Of a stretch of DNA of 13,416 bases, positions 1-8,344 are shown piece after piece. Position 1 is the first letter of the stretch. Every line of letters starts with the position of its first letter. The stretch spans positions 1 through 13,416 of the forward strand of contig JAKOGH010000804.1 of NCBI GenBank assembly GCA_024811115.1, given 5' to 3'. The position numbers and the translations under genes were made by a program. Under the pieces are notes generated by a model. That model ran no database searches. It saw only the letters and a program-made list of their open reading frames with translations, and had not been told where the DNA came from. The stretch is from Terana coerulea (lineage: Eukaryota > Basidiomycota > Agaricomycetes > Polyporales > Phanerochaetaceae).

Positions 1-303
1 CTCTGTTCGTTCACATGCTTTATTTCCTGTGGAGCATGGAGGCAACCTTTTTGTGTCCTCAGCACATCTTAATGCCCCTGCCCGAATATTAAAATGTCTT
101 GCTTATGCTGTTGTACAAGTTTAACGAACAAGGAAGGCAAGAATCTCGCAGCCGACTCCGAGATCAAAGGCGTACAATCTTCTGTCGAGCCATGAAGCGC
201 ATTGAAAGATGAAACATACATCTCGGAAGAATGAGCAGTCAGGTGGGTATACTTCAAAAGTGATTGGATGGCAACACAGCTAAACACTTAATAGAAGGAC
301 GCT
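1..303. other. Left flank, no recognised gene
   Basis: AT-richer sequence than the gene regions. No open frame with recognisable protein character and no homology to the stretches upstream of the two other LTR-like copies. Its lack of similarity to those copies is what places the left edge of copy 1 near position 304. Confidence 0.4.
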
Positions 304-536
304 TCGAGGAAAACACAAGATATATTATTTGAATTATCAGAAGACATGGAAGCCTGGGCACAAGTTGGTTTCGTCCTCGAAGATCGTCCTCGAAGAGTAC
401 TTGTCTCGACGACCGCGAAGAGGTCTGTGCCAGGACGACCACAGGCGGCCGTCCCCGTCGAGAATACATTTGCACTGGTCAACATGCAAGCTACCTAACA
501 ACTGCCGCCACGGGACGATGATGAGGGAGGGTATAT

Positions 537-1107
537 GAGGAGAGCCTCAATAAACGGTAGGTGGGTGTACATGGAGAGTCTCGACCAACAGATGGAGGGA
601 GTGTGAGGAGAGCCTCAGTAAACGGTAGGTGGGTGTACAAAGAGAGTCTGGACGAACACGGGAGGAGGTGTGAGGAGAGCCTCGATAAACGGTAGGTGGG
701 TGTACAGGGAGTCTCGACGAACACGGAGGAGATGTGAGGAGAGCCTCGATAAACGGTAGGTGGGTGTACAAGGAGAGTCTTGAAAAACAGAGGGAGGGAA
801 GGGCGAGGAGAGCCTCAATAAACGGTAGGTGGGTGTACAAAGAGAGTCTGGACGAACACGGGAGGAGATGTGAGGAGAGCCTCGATAAACGGTAGGTGGG
901 GTGTACATGGAGAGTCTTGACGAACACGGGAGGGAAGGTGAGGAGAGCCTCGATAAACGGTAGGTGGGTGTACAAAGAGAGTCTGGACGAACAGAGGGAG
1001 GGAAGGTGAGGAGAGCCTCGATAAACGGTAGGTGGGCGTACAAGGAGAGTCTCGACAAACAGAGGGAGGGAAGGTGAGGAGAGCCTCGATAAACGGTAGG
1101 TGGGTAT
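537..1107 (+). repeat. Minisatellite, 8 units of 64-69 bp plus a partial
   Basis: Tandem units begin at GAGGAGAGCCTC at 537, 605, 672, 736, 805, 872, 940, 1008 and 1076 (the last is partial). Each unit carries GAGGAGAGCCTC, then TAAACGGTAGGTGGGTGTAC, then GAGAGTCT and an interchangeable tail (GAACACGGGAGGAGGTGT-like or ACAGAGGGAGGGAAGGT-like). Unit length varies by a few bases, so read frames drift. The same array family occurs in inverted orientation at 11164-11860. Long proline/serine-rich reading frames through it are artefacts of the repeat. Confidence 0.95.
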
Positions 1108-1173
1108 GGAAGGGGGTGTCACGGAGGGGAGGAGAGCAAGCTCTGGTCTGTTCCAAGCCAGAATGGCCTGGCT

Positions 1174-1180
1174 TATATAT
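1174..1180 (+). promoter_or_regulatory. TATA box of LTR copy 1
   Basis: TATATAT in the context GGCTTATATATG. The corresponding place in copy B (minus strand, 11092-11098) has TATATA, and in copy A (about 10481-10486) TTTATA. Conservation in all three copies, next to a shared CAAGCTCTGG-like block upstream, supports it as the core promoter. Confidence 0.6.
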
Positions 1181-1242
1181 GTTTGGAGGCTGACCCTGCA
1201 CGGGACCTCGTCGCGGTCCGTTTATTCTCAATCAACAAGCCC

Positions 1243-1248
1243 AATAAA
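1243..1248 (+). terminator. Poly(A) signal AATAAA in LTR copy 1
   Basis: AATAAA about 65 bp after the TATA box, so it would fall inside the R region of a retroelement transcript. Copy A has AATAAA at 10539-10544 in the matching place. Copy B has a degraded AATCAA in the same context (GTTTATTCGGAATCAACAAG on its strand). Confidence 0.5.
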
Positions 1249-1455
1249 CGCGCTAGTCTCGATCGCCCGGCGGCTGGCGCAGCCTTCGGCGCTTATTTGG
1301 CTTTCCCGGAACCGCACGGCTTTCAGAGCACTCTCTTACGGGATCTTTGTCTGGTATACGCTCAGTGCGACTAAGCTACTCCCATCACATATCCGTGTCC
1401 TTGTACGACCAGTCTGCGAGTGCACCAGGACGGCCTTTCATGCCCAGGCTCCCAG

Positions 1456-1480
1456 GCTTTGTGGCGTTTGATCTGATGCC
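1456..1480 (+). other. Putative primer-binding site after copy 1
   Basis: GCTTTGTGGCGTTTGATC (1456-1473) is identical to 10782-10799 after copy A, and the match extends to 25 bases with two differences. Similarity to copy A falls off after this point. It contains TGG, which would pair with the CCA end of a tRNA, immediately after the CA end of the LTR. I could not assign a tRNA: the complement does not fold as a standard T-arm plus acceptor end. Primer-binding site is therefore an inference from position and conservation. Confidence 0.45.
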
Positions 1481-1996
1481 CCTCGGCTTCAGCCCCGATT
1501 TGCTTCCGTGTCGCTCTCTTCTTCCGACTCGCCGGCTCGGCTGCTCCCTTTCAGGCCTTGTCGGGGACTGGCTCCGTCAACGCTACGCTGCCAGCAGGTG
1601 GCACTTGTATTGCTGCAAGTAAGCCCGTGTCGTACAACCAGCTCACGCATGCTCAGCTTCGGCTTACTAAGGCAACCACGGCGACTGGGAACCTCCAGCG
1701 TCGACCTAAATGGGAGACGATCTTGCGGCCGGCGTACTCGGCGGTCTTCCGATCTGGGAACATCCATCAAAGACGCGTCGCTGTCACGCTGGGGGTATAT
1801 GTACTCTCTCGTCCCAGTTGCAGACCGTCAGTGTCACCCCAGGTCGTTTCCTCCCCCCCCCCCCGCGCACTCCGGAGTCTCTCTCCGTCGGCACTGAGCG
1901 CAACCTCTTAGGCGACATACAGCGACCTGTTCCCATCTCCCCGTACCCTCTCCCATCCCGACCCTTCTGTTCTGGACTCTTGGATCCTGGGCGGCG
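1475..1996 (+). promoter_or_regulatory. Upstream region and CT-rich leader of the BTB gene
   Basis: No protein of its own is recognised in these 520 bp. The second half becomes strongly pyrimidine-rich, including a run of 12 C at 1853-1864 and CT-rich tracts up to 1980, which is typical of basidiomycete promoters and 5' leaders. The start context is GGCGATGTC, close to a fungal Kozak context. Confidence 0.5.
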
Positions 1997-3404
1997 ATGT
2001 CTCAGCGTACCAACACCTTGCCGCGTCGTCCACCTCAGGCTGCGTCCGCCGTCGCCTCACCGGACCTCTCTCAAACTGCCCCAGCCAAGCGACGTCGAAC
2101 GAACGAGAATCCGCCGCCGTCTATCCCCAGGAAAACCCAGGCTCCTGCGCCGGCCGCCTCGAGAGCCTTCTCCAAGCCCCCTGCGACACCTCCAAACCAA
2201 CCGCTGATTCAGACGACGCCTGCACCAGACCCGTTCCGTATCAACGACGGAGACCTCATTCTCCGCAGCTCTGACAACGTCGATTTCGTCGTCCACAGCG
2301 GAGTCATCGCCGCAGCCTCTCAGGTGTGGGAACGCCAGCTGAAAGGCCTGTACCACCCACCCATCCTCCAGCCTCGCCAGCCGTCGGACACCCTCCCCAA
2401 GCGCCCGAATTTCTCTCGTCGTGTCCTCAACACCCAGGCACGCGCCGACGTGCTGCACCCTATTCTCCTCCTTGTCTATTTGTGCACGGACAACCCTCCG
2501 ATCTGTGACGTCAAATTCGCCGTCCGGCTTCTGTGCGACTTGACCACCCTCGACATGCCCCTTCAGCGTTCGCTCATCGCTAAACAACTCGGTGCCACCA
2601 CCAAGCAGTACTGGCCGCTCGCCTTCGCCATCGCTGTTGCCGGCGACTGGCCAGACCTCGCTCAGGCCGTCCTTCAATTTACTTTGGCTCTTCCCTACAA
2701 TGAAGACGCCCTATTTCGGTACAACGACGAGGGTCGCCATGCCATCGCAGGACCGCCTTTAGGCCCAGCCGACGAGTCGAGATTCTCGAGGTACCGGGAG
2801 TCTTGCGCGGCGGCGGTGTCATCCCTCATCCGCATCGTCCCTAATCCAGCAGGCACAGCAACGACCATTGCCCTGCCGTTCGTTGGCACCGTGAAATGGG
2901 CCTTCTTTAGGTGTGCTCAGCAGCATCCTGACGAGCGCACAGTGACTGCTCGTATTCACGGCGGGAGGGATGTGCAAGCGCCAGGGTGGTTAGTGCCGTA
3001 CGCTTCCGAGATGCTTGGGAGGATTTGTTTTTGTCCTGCGGCGTCGACGGTACTGGACATGACCATCTTCGAAGCGATGTCGCAGGACGCTGCCGCGCAC
3101 TGCACAGGTTGCTCTTCACATGTTCTGAGCGACTTGACCAAGTTCAATCAGGCATTGGCGGCCGCCATCGACGGGACTGTTGCAAAGGTATGTTATCCTG
3201 TCATGCTCGCTGTGCATGTGCTGATTGGACCCGTACAGGTGCCAGTCTGGTGGGGGCGGATTACACCAAGCCCGGTCGATATCCAGCGCTTCATCGATGA
3301 CAAGCCGGTATGTGACCTCGACGCTGTTGAACTGCATTTACTCATACTTCGTCCAGGCTTTACCGTCTGGGCCAGCCCCAAGCACGATGCCGCCGCAAGC
3401 ATGA
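1997..3404 (+). CDS. BTB/POZ domain-containing protein, two introns
   Basis: The longest credible gene in the window. Residues 1-77 are a Pro/Ser/Arg-rich, disordered-looking N-terminus with a basic KRRR cluster at 31-34 that could be a nuclear signal. From about D78 a BTB fold begins: DLILRSSDNVDFVVHSGVIA (86-105) is the signature strand-turn-strand of mushroom BTB proteins, and VLHPILLLVY with DNPPI follows near 152-170 as in that family. BTB domains mediate protein dimerisation, often as adaptors for cullin-3 ligases or in transcription. Two introns fit fungal consensus: 3188-3238 (GTATGT, CTGAT branch, CAG; 51 bp, in frame) and 3308-3356 (GTATGT, CTCAT branch, CAG; 49 bp). Splicing both gives about 435 residues ending at 3404. 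Retaining the second runs to a stop at 3430, and the fully unspliced frame is 477 residues. No frameshift is seen, so the gene appears functional. Its precise role is unknown. Confidence 0.8.
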
Positions 3405-3949
3405 ATCCTCCACAGCCCAGCACAGCCTAATACCCAACAGTCCTTTCACGTAGCTTGCAGCCCCATACTCTATTGTCTGTATACATACCACTCCCTTTTA
3501 CTCATATTGTACGGATTTTACATAGTGGATAACTACCTTTTTGAATCAAAGTCTGGACTACAAAGGCTCGGGGTCGGGGTCGCCGAGTTACAGCTTGTAT
3601 GCAGAATCGGGCATGCTCGCTGTGCAGAAGTAGTTCTATCAAACATATCATCACTCTATGGTGGTTGCCACCGTCCTTACAACGCCATGTAGAATATATT
3701 ATAACAGCGGTAAGTCTGGAATATCTGCATAAGGGAGCAGAGCAGAACTAGCGCGCTTTACATATGATGTCGCCGAAGAATGTTTGCTTCAACTTGACCT
3801 CTGTCTCGTCCTGACATCGCGGAGGAAATCTGTGACCGCACCGAGACTCCGGTATAAAACTTGTAGTCAACCGCGCGCAGTCACGAGCCCGTACAGCAGA
3901 AATGTACTGCATGCACTGGTTCAAGCCGGTTGGAAGTAGAAACCAACCA
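3405..3949. other. Intergenic, no recognised gene
   Basis: Contains the 3' end of the BTB transcript and AT-rich sequence. A TATAAAA at 3853-3859 is followed by an ATG at 3902 that opens only a 19-codon frame, so no gene is called. The 15-mer CATGCTCGCTGTGCA at 3612-3626 also occurs inside the first BTB intron at 3202-3216. Confidence 0.4.
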
Positions 3950-4235
3950 CTAACGGTTTGAGCAAGCCTTGGTCACCTGGAATCTGGTGCATGTTCGTTC
4001 AGCACCTGGTCGATGGGTTGGGCGTTTCGAACGTACCTTGCAGCATCGGTGTGTATGGCATCATGGCGCAGACCTTGTTGCCGCATATAGCCCCACGCAT
4101 GAACACCGAACGCGATCAAGTGCCTAGATTCTCGTCAGCACACGCCGCTGCATGCAGGTCCAAGAATACGCACCTTCGCAATAATCCTTGTACCATCTAG
4201 TGGACCTCCATAGCCTTCTAAGTATGCCCAGCGAT
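3950..4235 (-). pseudogene. Possible decayed gene fragment, unrecognised protein
   Basis: On the minus strand two intron-like segments bracket a protein-like exon. Intron 4124-4173 has GTGCGT, GCTGAC and TAG; intron 3984-4036 has GTACGT, CTGAAC and CAG. The 87-base exon between them (4037-4123) reads HLIAFGVHAWGYMRQQ and on, in a phase that continues across the second intron into a short 3' exon ending in a stop at 3950. Upstream of the first intron, a gene-like stretch (EGYGGPLDGTRIIAK) lies in a phase that does not join, so a frameshift or wrong splice choice is implied. I do not recognise the family. The GC-rich opposite strand is also open here, which weakens the call. Confidence 0.25.
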
Positions 4236-5275
4236 TGCGTCAGGGTGAAGCACGCGTTGTGCCTGTCCCTCCACTGGTCAACAACGAGCTGCTGGGTGAT
4301 GGCGTCAGCAGCAAGAGGGTGACACCAGACGTTGTGTACTGTACGAGGTAAGGCAGCTGTTCCAGGACGAAGATGTTGCACAGTGCTGTCGGTGCGACGG
4401 CAGGGTGGTCAGATGAACGCCCCATTGCACGCTTCGAGGATGGATGTCGTGGTTTCGAGACGTGGTCCGGTGTGAGTTAACGATCTCGGTTCGGCAGCAG
4501 AGGTGTAAAGGAGTATATATACGTAGGTCTCCACACTGATCCTCATCTTTGAGTACCGCGCTAAAATGCTGCTTGAAGACGCTCACCATGACCTTGATGT
4601 CGACTTCAGCCGCGCCGCCGCTTCTGCAGAGCGTCGATATAGTACGCGTACATTGTACCACGAGCCCGGATACGCCCTCTCGTCTCTGGATACCTCGTGG
4701 GCGCACTTCGGGGGCTTGAGAGACTAACGATTCATCCTGGCCGGAATGTGACGTAGTACCATAAGCACCAGTATCTTTCTGCCGGTACGAGTATGTGTCA
4801 CGGTGGGTGCTGGTATCTTTCTGGGAGTGCGCTCTCACAACATCCGTGTCTCGCAGGAGTCGTTCCTGCGAGACACGGATGTATAGTTGTCTACAGAAAT
4901 GCTCAGTGTAATCCATATAGTATGAAAAGGTGATGCACGTACCTGGTTCTACGTATCCCCGCCACACAGTCATTCATATAACCGCTCTACAGCAACGATC
5001 ACTCCAACGTTGATGGAACCCGAGCTGCTTTCACGGTGCCAAATAATAGGAGGTAAATCGTAGTCGATGAGCGTCGCATATAAAGCCAGTCGAAAGTAGG
5101 TGAGCTGGATAGATGTTCAGCACACGTAGGTTGGCGACCAGTAGTGGGCGGTGGTGACAGCGAGCGGAGAACCTTATCTCCAAAGCGCTAACATTTCCCG
5201 GACTCGGTGGAGACTGCCGAGACCGAGCGATTGCATCGAGGCGCCACAAAGCCACGTCGTGGCTGTCTCTTTTGC
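4236..5275. other. Long stretch without a convincing gene
   Basis: The minus strand is open from 4973 to 4305 (222 codons), but composition is irregular, there is no domain, and the frame crosses a perfect hairpin and two short repeats of GTATCTTTCTG (4771-4781 and 4813-4823), so I do not call it coding. A few minus-strand pieces, such as around 4340-4425 (ALCNIFVLEQLPYL), look protein-like and might be further exons of the relic to the left. The hairpin at 4840-4882 is listed separately. Confidence 0.35.
4840..4882. repeat. Perfect hairpin, 19-bp arms, 5-base loop
   Basis: The left arm ACATCCGTGTCTCGCAGGA (4840-4858) is exactly complementary to the right arm (4864-4882), with loop GTCGT. 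Beyond a small bulge, ACAA on the left can pair with TTGT on the right, extending the stem slightly. No T-run follows the stem on either side. It is not flanked by a gene end I can recognise. Confidence 0.9.
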
Positions 5276-5547
5276 ATGTCTCCCTCCGACCTCAAGCTCG
5301 CGCACCTGCCTTTATTCATTTGGAGTGATATCGAGGGTGCCGTCGCGGACATTGGTCAGTCCCAAAGCTCTTGAAGCGGCTCGGATACCGTAACTTAACA
5401 TCTTCTGGTCGCAGGAACACCGTGACGGCGCTGAGCGCTGATATGAAGAACAAGGATCACACGTGGAAGCCATACCCGGGCGGCAGCTCAGGGGCTCATG
5501 AGAGACTGATCTGCCTTGAAGAGACCAAATATACCCGAACAGCCTGA
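5276..5547 (+). pseudogene. Possible two-exon gene relic, unrecognised
   Basis: An ATG at 5276 opens a frame beginning MSPSDLKLAHLPLFIWSDIE, with a hydrophobic centre. It runs to a stop at 5374, or into an intron-like segment 5355-5414 (GTCAGT, TTAAC, CAG). Downstream, 5415-5547 is open for 44 codons (NTVTALSADMKNKDHTWKPY and on), ending in a stop. The two halves are out of phase by one base if that intron is used, so the pair reads as a decayed gene or as chance. A TATA-like CATATAAAG lies near 5077-5085. I do not recognise the protein. The neighbouring hydrolase shows the same +1 type of lesion. Confidence 0.25.
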
Positions 5548-5673
5548 GCGAGGCCCAGGAGCGAACGTCAACTCCAAAACCCTCATAAAGCGGAGTTTCT
5601 CGCAAGCTTTGTCGAAGACAGGCTCACGCCTAACCCCGTACTTCTCTCCTCCGACCCACCCTTGCCTCTTGTA
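5548..5673 (+). promoter_or_regulatory. Short upstream region of the hydrolase
   Basis: Contains ATAAAG near 5585 and a CT-rich stretch (CTTCTCTCCTCCGACCCACC, 5641-5660) directly before the ATG at 5674, a layout usual for basidiomycete 5' ends. Confidence 0.35.
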
Positions 5674-7050
5674 ATGCACTGTTTCAACTATGTCTTCCGT
5701 CTTCCTGAGAGTCTAGGCGGCCTTCAATGCTCCGTGAATCGCTACACTCCCGGGTCGTCTGAAGAAAGTTCCGAAAGCGCACCAGAAAACAGTGAAGGGC
5801 TCACCCTTGTGTGCGCCCATTGCACTAGCACTCGTACGTCTTGCACTCAAAGAAGTACAACATATACTGACAAGGCACTTCAGACAAAGAACAGTGGGAG
5901 CCCACTATCCAGACGCTGTTTGAGCTTGCGGGCGGCTCGAGCGATGTGCACATTCACGAGGTTTGGTCCCTCGACTGCACCAACCACGGGGATTCTTCCA
6001 TCTTGAACGATGGCTTGCTCAATGATAATAAACCTGTCTGTGAGTCTCCAGCCTGCTTATTGCGTTGCATTTCAAGCGTTGACATTTCCTTCTTATCACA
6101 GCGGTGAAAGATTACGGTGCTCTCTTGCAGTACCGTGAATTCCGACGTGCTAGCGGGACGCTCGTGTGGTGGGTATAGGGCATTCATCCAGTACCACTGC
6201 CTGGTAAGCTCCGCTTATCTGTGCTTAGGCGTACACTTAATGCGGAGTACAGGTGCCTTGCCAGTGCACTCAAGACTGCATCTGTTACTCTGGCCGACGC
6301 GTCTGCTGTGATTCTCGTTGAACCGGTGATGGTGCCGCCGCCGCTAGAAGACCCTGATCCTCGAATCGAAATTGGTAAAAGGAACATGGAGGGGGTATTG
6401 AAGCGTCGCGATCGCTGGGACGACACTGTGGAACTGCGTACATGGTTGAGGAAACGGTTTCCTTATAAGACTTGGGACCGGAGGATTTTCGACATCTACA
6501 TGGTACGTACTATTTATCCGAGAGACTACTGTCCTGCACTTACGTTGTCACAGAAACATGGGTTTCACTCGATCAAGGACTCGGCTGGGATAGAATCCGT
6601 CACATACAAGTGCAAACTATCTCAGGAGGCCGGACTTTACGCACGAAGACCATGTGCTCGCAGGAGAGCTTATCAGCGCGATGTGCGCCCACGTTCCGGT
6701 GCACGCTGTTTTTGGAGAGCGACCAGAAATGGTGTACGTAGCAACATTCTCTCTCTTCCTTTTCGTCACCGAACATGCAATTGTAGATCCCTGAAGTCGC
6801 GGGGTATTATCTGTGATGCGATTAAAGGAAGGGCAATGGCGTCCATTTCGATCGTCAAGGCTGCCGGTCATCTCGTGAGTTGTCTCTGAGTGAGATTGTA
6901 AGCATGCCAGGACACTTACAGCTCTGGTCTCAGGCTGTGCAAGAAAACCCTGACGGCGTTGCCCAAGCCATATTCGATGTTCTTACTAGTCATCCCATTC
7001 CGGTCCGTGGTAACACACTGGGCGTTGTAGCACCGAGGGCGTCGCTGTGA
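5674..7050 (+). pseudogene. Alpha/beta-hydrolase fold protein, seven exons, three frameshifts
   Basis: Exons 5674-5833, 5884-6039, 6102-6203, 6253-6502, 6554-6733, 6787-6874 and 6934-7050 are separated by 49-62 bp introns with GTACGT, GTGAGT, GTAAGC, GTACGT, GTACGT and GTGAGT donors. Spliced, they read as a mushroom-type alpha/beta-hydrolase: AHCTSTHKEQWEP across the first junction (oxyanion region), HEVWSLDCTNHGDSSILN, GHSSSTTAW (nucleophile elbow, Ser codon 6184-6186), ILVEPVMV, RKRFPYKTWD, VFGERPEMV, and KAAGHL (catalytic His). The frame must shift by +1 near 6131, near 6161 and near 6641; each breaks the protein. The oxyanion motif, usually HG, is HC, and the elbow lacks its usual final Gly. 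The substrate is unknown; relatives include lipase-like and peroxisomal hydrolases. The last intron could instead end at 6921. Family assignment is confident; pseudogene status assumes no assembly indels. Confidence 0.75.
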
Positions 7051-8340
7051 CGAAATCTGCGCGTTGATTCTAGTGCCATGATCAACGTTGCGCGCCGGCT
7101 CTGTTGCCCGGTCGGTCAGATGCTCGAAAGAGTTCCGCCATCTGAATGAGTTTAGTTGGCTCTTGCCCACGCCTGCTTATGGCGAAATGTTGTTCTGATG
7201 TAATACACATGAAGTATTCCAACAACGCGAAACAACAATATGTATATCATTTAAGAACTACTTCTGCGACACCACGGGGCATAGTAGAAGTTAACGCATG
7301 ATGCGTGATGAGGCCATCCACTGTCTCGGCGGCTTGTTGAAGGTTGCGATAACACTCACGGTGGAGCTGACATCTTCAACGGGTGGGCCACCGCGACTTT
7401 CCTGCTACAGGGCACACTGGCAGCTCTTGGAGTACGCGAAGGTTGATGTAGAGGATGCCGAGGATGAAACCGCGATAACACTTGCACGGCCTGGACGCTG
7501 AGTGGAACGCCGGGAATCGTAGTGCCCACCAACAGCCAGCTCCGGCGAGGCAAGTCCTCCCGTCAGATACGGGGTGAACATAGCTGTTTTCAGCGTCGAT
7601 GAGGGCCACAATTATAGCAGGGCATTCAGGACTGGCAAGAGCTGGAAGAAATGGGTAGCGATACGGTCCGTATGCTCACTATAGGCCTTAAGTGAACGAG
7701 TTAATGCAAGGATAATAAAACCTCACCTTGTCTAGGCTGAACTAGCTCGTGCACTCCTGCTGATGCATAGTCCTGTCGTCGAGGCATGCAGTGGCATAAT
7801 TGTATGTGAATTAGCCTCAAAGTGTCCATTAAATCTGAAGCTGTATTCGAGCATCAGAACGGGCGCATATACGAAGCCATGGTAACACTTACTATGCCTG
7901 GAGAAACGTGAACAAGGACGTCTGCATTTCTCTGATGCCGCAGCGTCTCGCGAATCAGGCCCTCTGTGCGATGCACCGTCGGAATGCAATTACGAAACGG
8001 GACGTGAACAACGCGGCCAGAGGACGAAGCAGCGATGTAGACCTACAGAGGACGCAGAGTGAGCAGTCGGCTGGGAATCCGAGCTCTCAAAACACGCACG
8101 TACCTGAGAGCTATCCAATACGCTAGACCTTTATTATTCCTCCTACTATTATCCTCGGCGAACGCATATGGCTGTGGCGGTCGCATCAGCTTCAGACCGG
8201 TTGAACGTCTCCGTAATCCGCACTGCATCGTGCTCAAAACTTTGGACACAGATCATTACTCGCCATGATTTGCTGCACGATAACACCAGCTGGGTTGTGG
8301 ACGGGCATGTTGTGATTGCCGTGTACAGTGTCAGACCCGT
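7051..8340. other. Long stretch without a recognisable gene
   Basis: Open frames are short on both strands, and none shows a domain. The minus strand from 7609 to 7376 reads a hydrophobic segment (GFILGILYINLRVLQELP) that could be a membrane-gene remnant. Three diverged copies of a GATAACACT-centred block occur at about 7338-7360, 7460-7495 and 7868-7902. The region may hold old gene fragments, but none can be named. Confidence 0.35.
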
Positions 8341-8344
8341 CCAC

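Larger units (their letters stand above)
304..1454 (+). mobile_element. LTR-like unit, copy 1 (5' LTR or solo LTR)
   Basis: A block of about 1.15 kb that recurs, diverged, at 9676-10781 (+) and about 10950-12093 (-). The order is: a head (about 330-536) containing the doubled motif GTCCTCGAAGATCGTCCTCGAAG, here given as two overlapping GTCCTCGAAG boxes; a minisatellite; a core promoter with TATATAT at 1174-1180; AATAAA at 1243-1248; a tail; and an 18-base motif shared with copy A directly after the end. A TATA box followed within about 70 bp by a poly(A) signal is the arrangement expected of an LTR with a short R region. The unit ends in CA at 1453-1454; the left edge is uncertain by about 25 bp. 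The head matches copy B at roughly 85 percent by eye, so this is an old insertion. No target-site duplication was identified. Confidence 0.65.

Noticed and set aside
537..1107. CRISPR-like array
   Set aside because: The units are contiguous imperfect tandem repeats without unique spacers, in a eukaryotic context; this is a minisatellite.
547..1122. Long proline/serine/leucine-rich minus-strand frames across the left minisatellite (up to 191 codons), and the matching frames at 11110-11903
   Set aside because: They exist because the tandem unit has few stops in several frames at once. Several frames are open simultaneously, unit length drifts out of multiples of three, and there is no non-repetitive domain.
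1710..2207. 165-codon plus-strand frame overlapping the start of the BTB gene
   Set aside because: It is proline/arginine-rich from CT-rich leader sequence, crosses the 12-C run, and overlaps the BTB gene in another frame.
2057..2677. 206-codon minus-strand frame opposite the BTB gene
   Set aside because: It is the complement of the BTB N-terminal half, whose plus-strand translation has a clear domain.
3902..3961. TATAAAA at 3853 followed by an ATG opening 19 codons, and a GGTTCAAGCC resembling a tRNA B box at about 3919
   Set aside because: The frame is too short and has no consensus intron extending it. No A box or cloverleaf is found around the B-box-like sequence.
4305..4973. 222-codon minus-strand frame
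   Set aside because: No recognised domain, irregular composition, and it runs through a perfect hairpin and short repeats; nothing supports coding.
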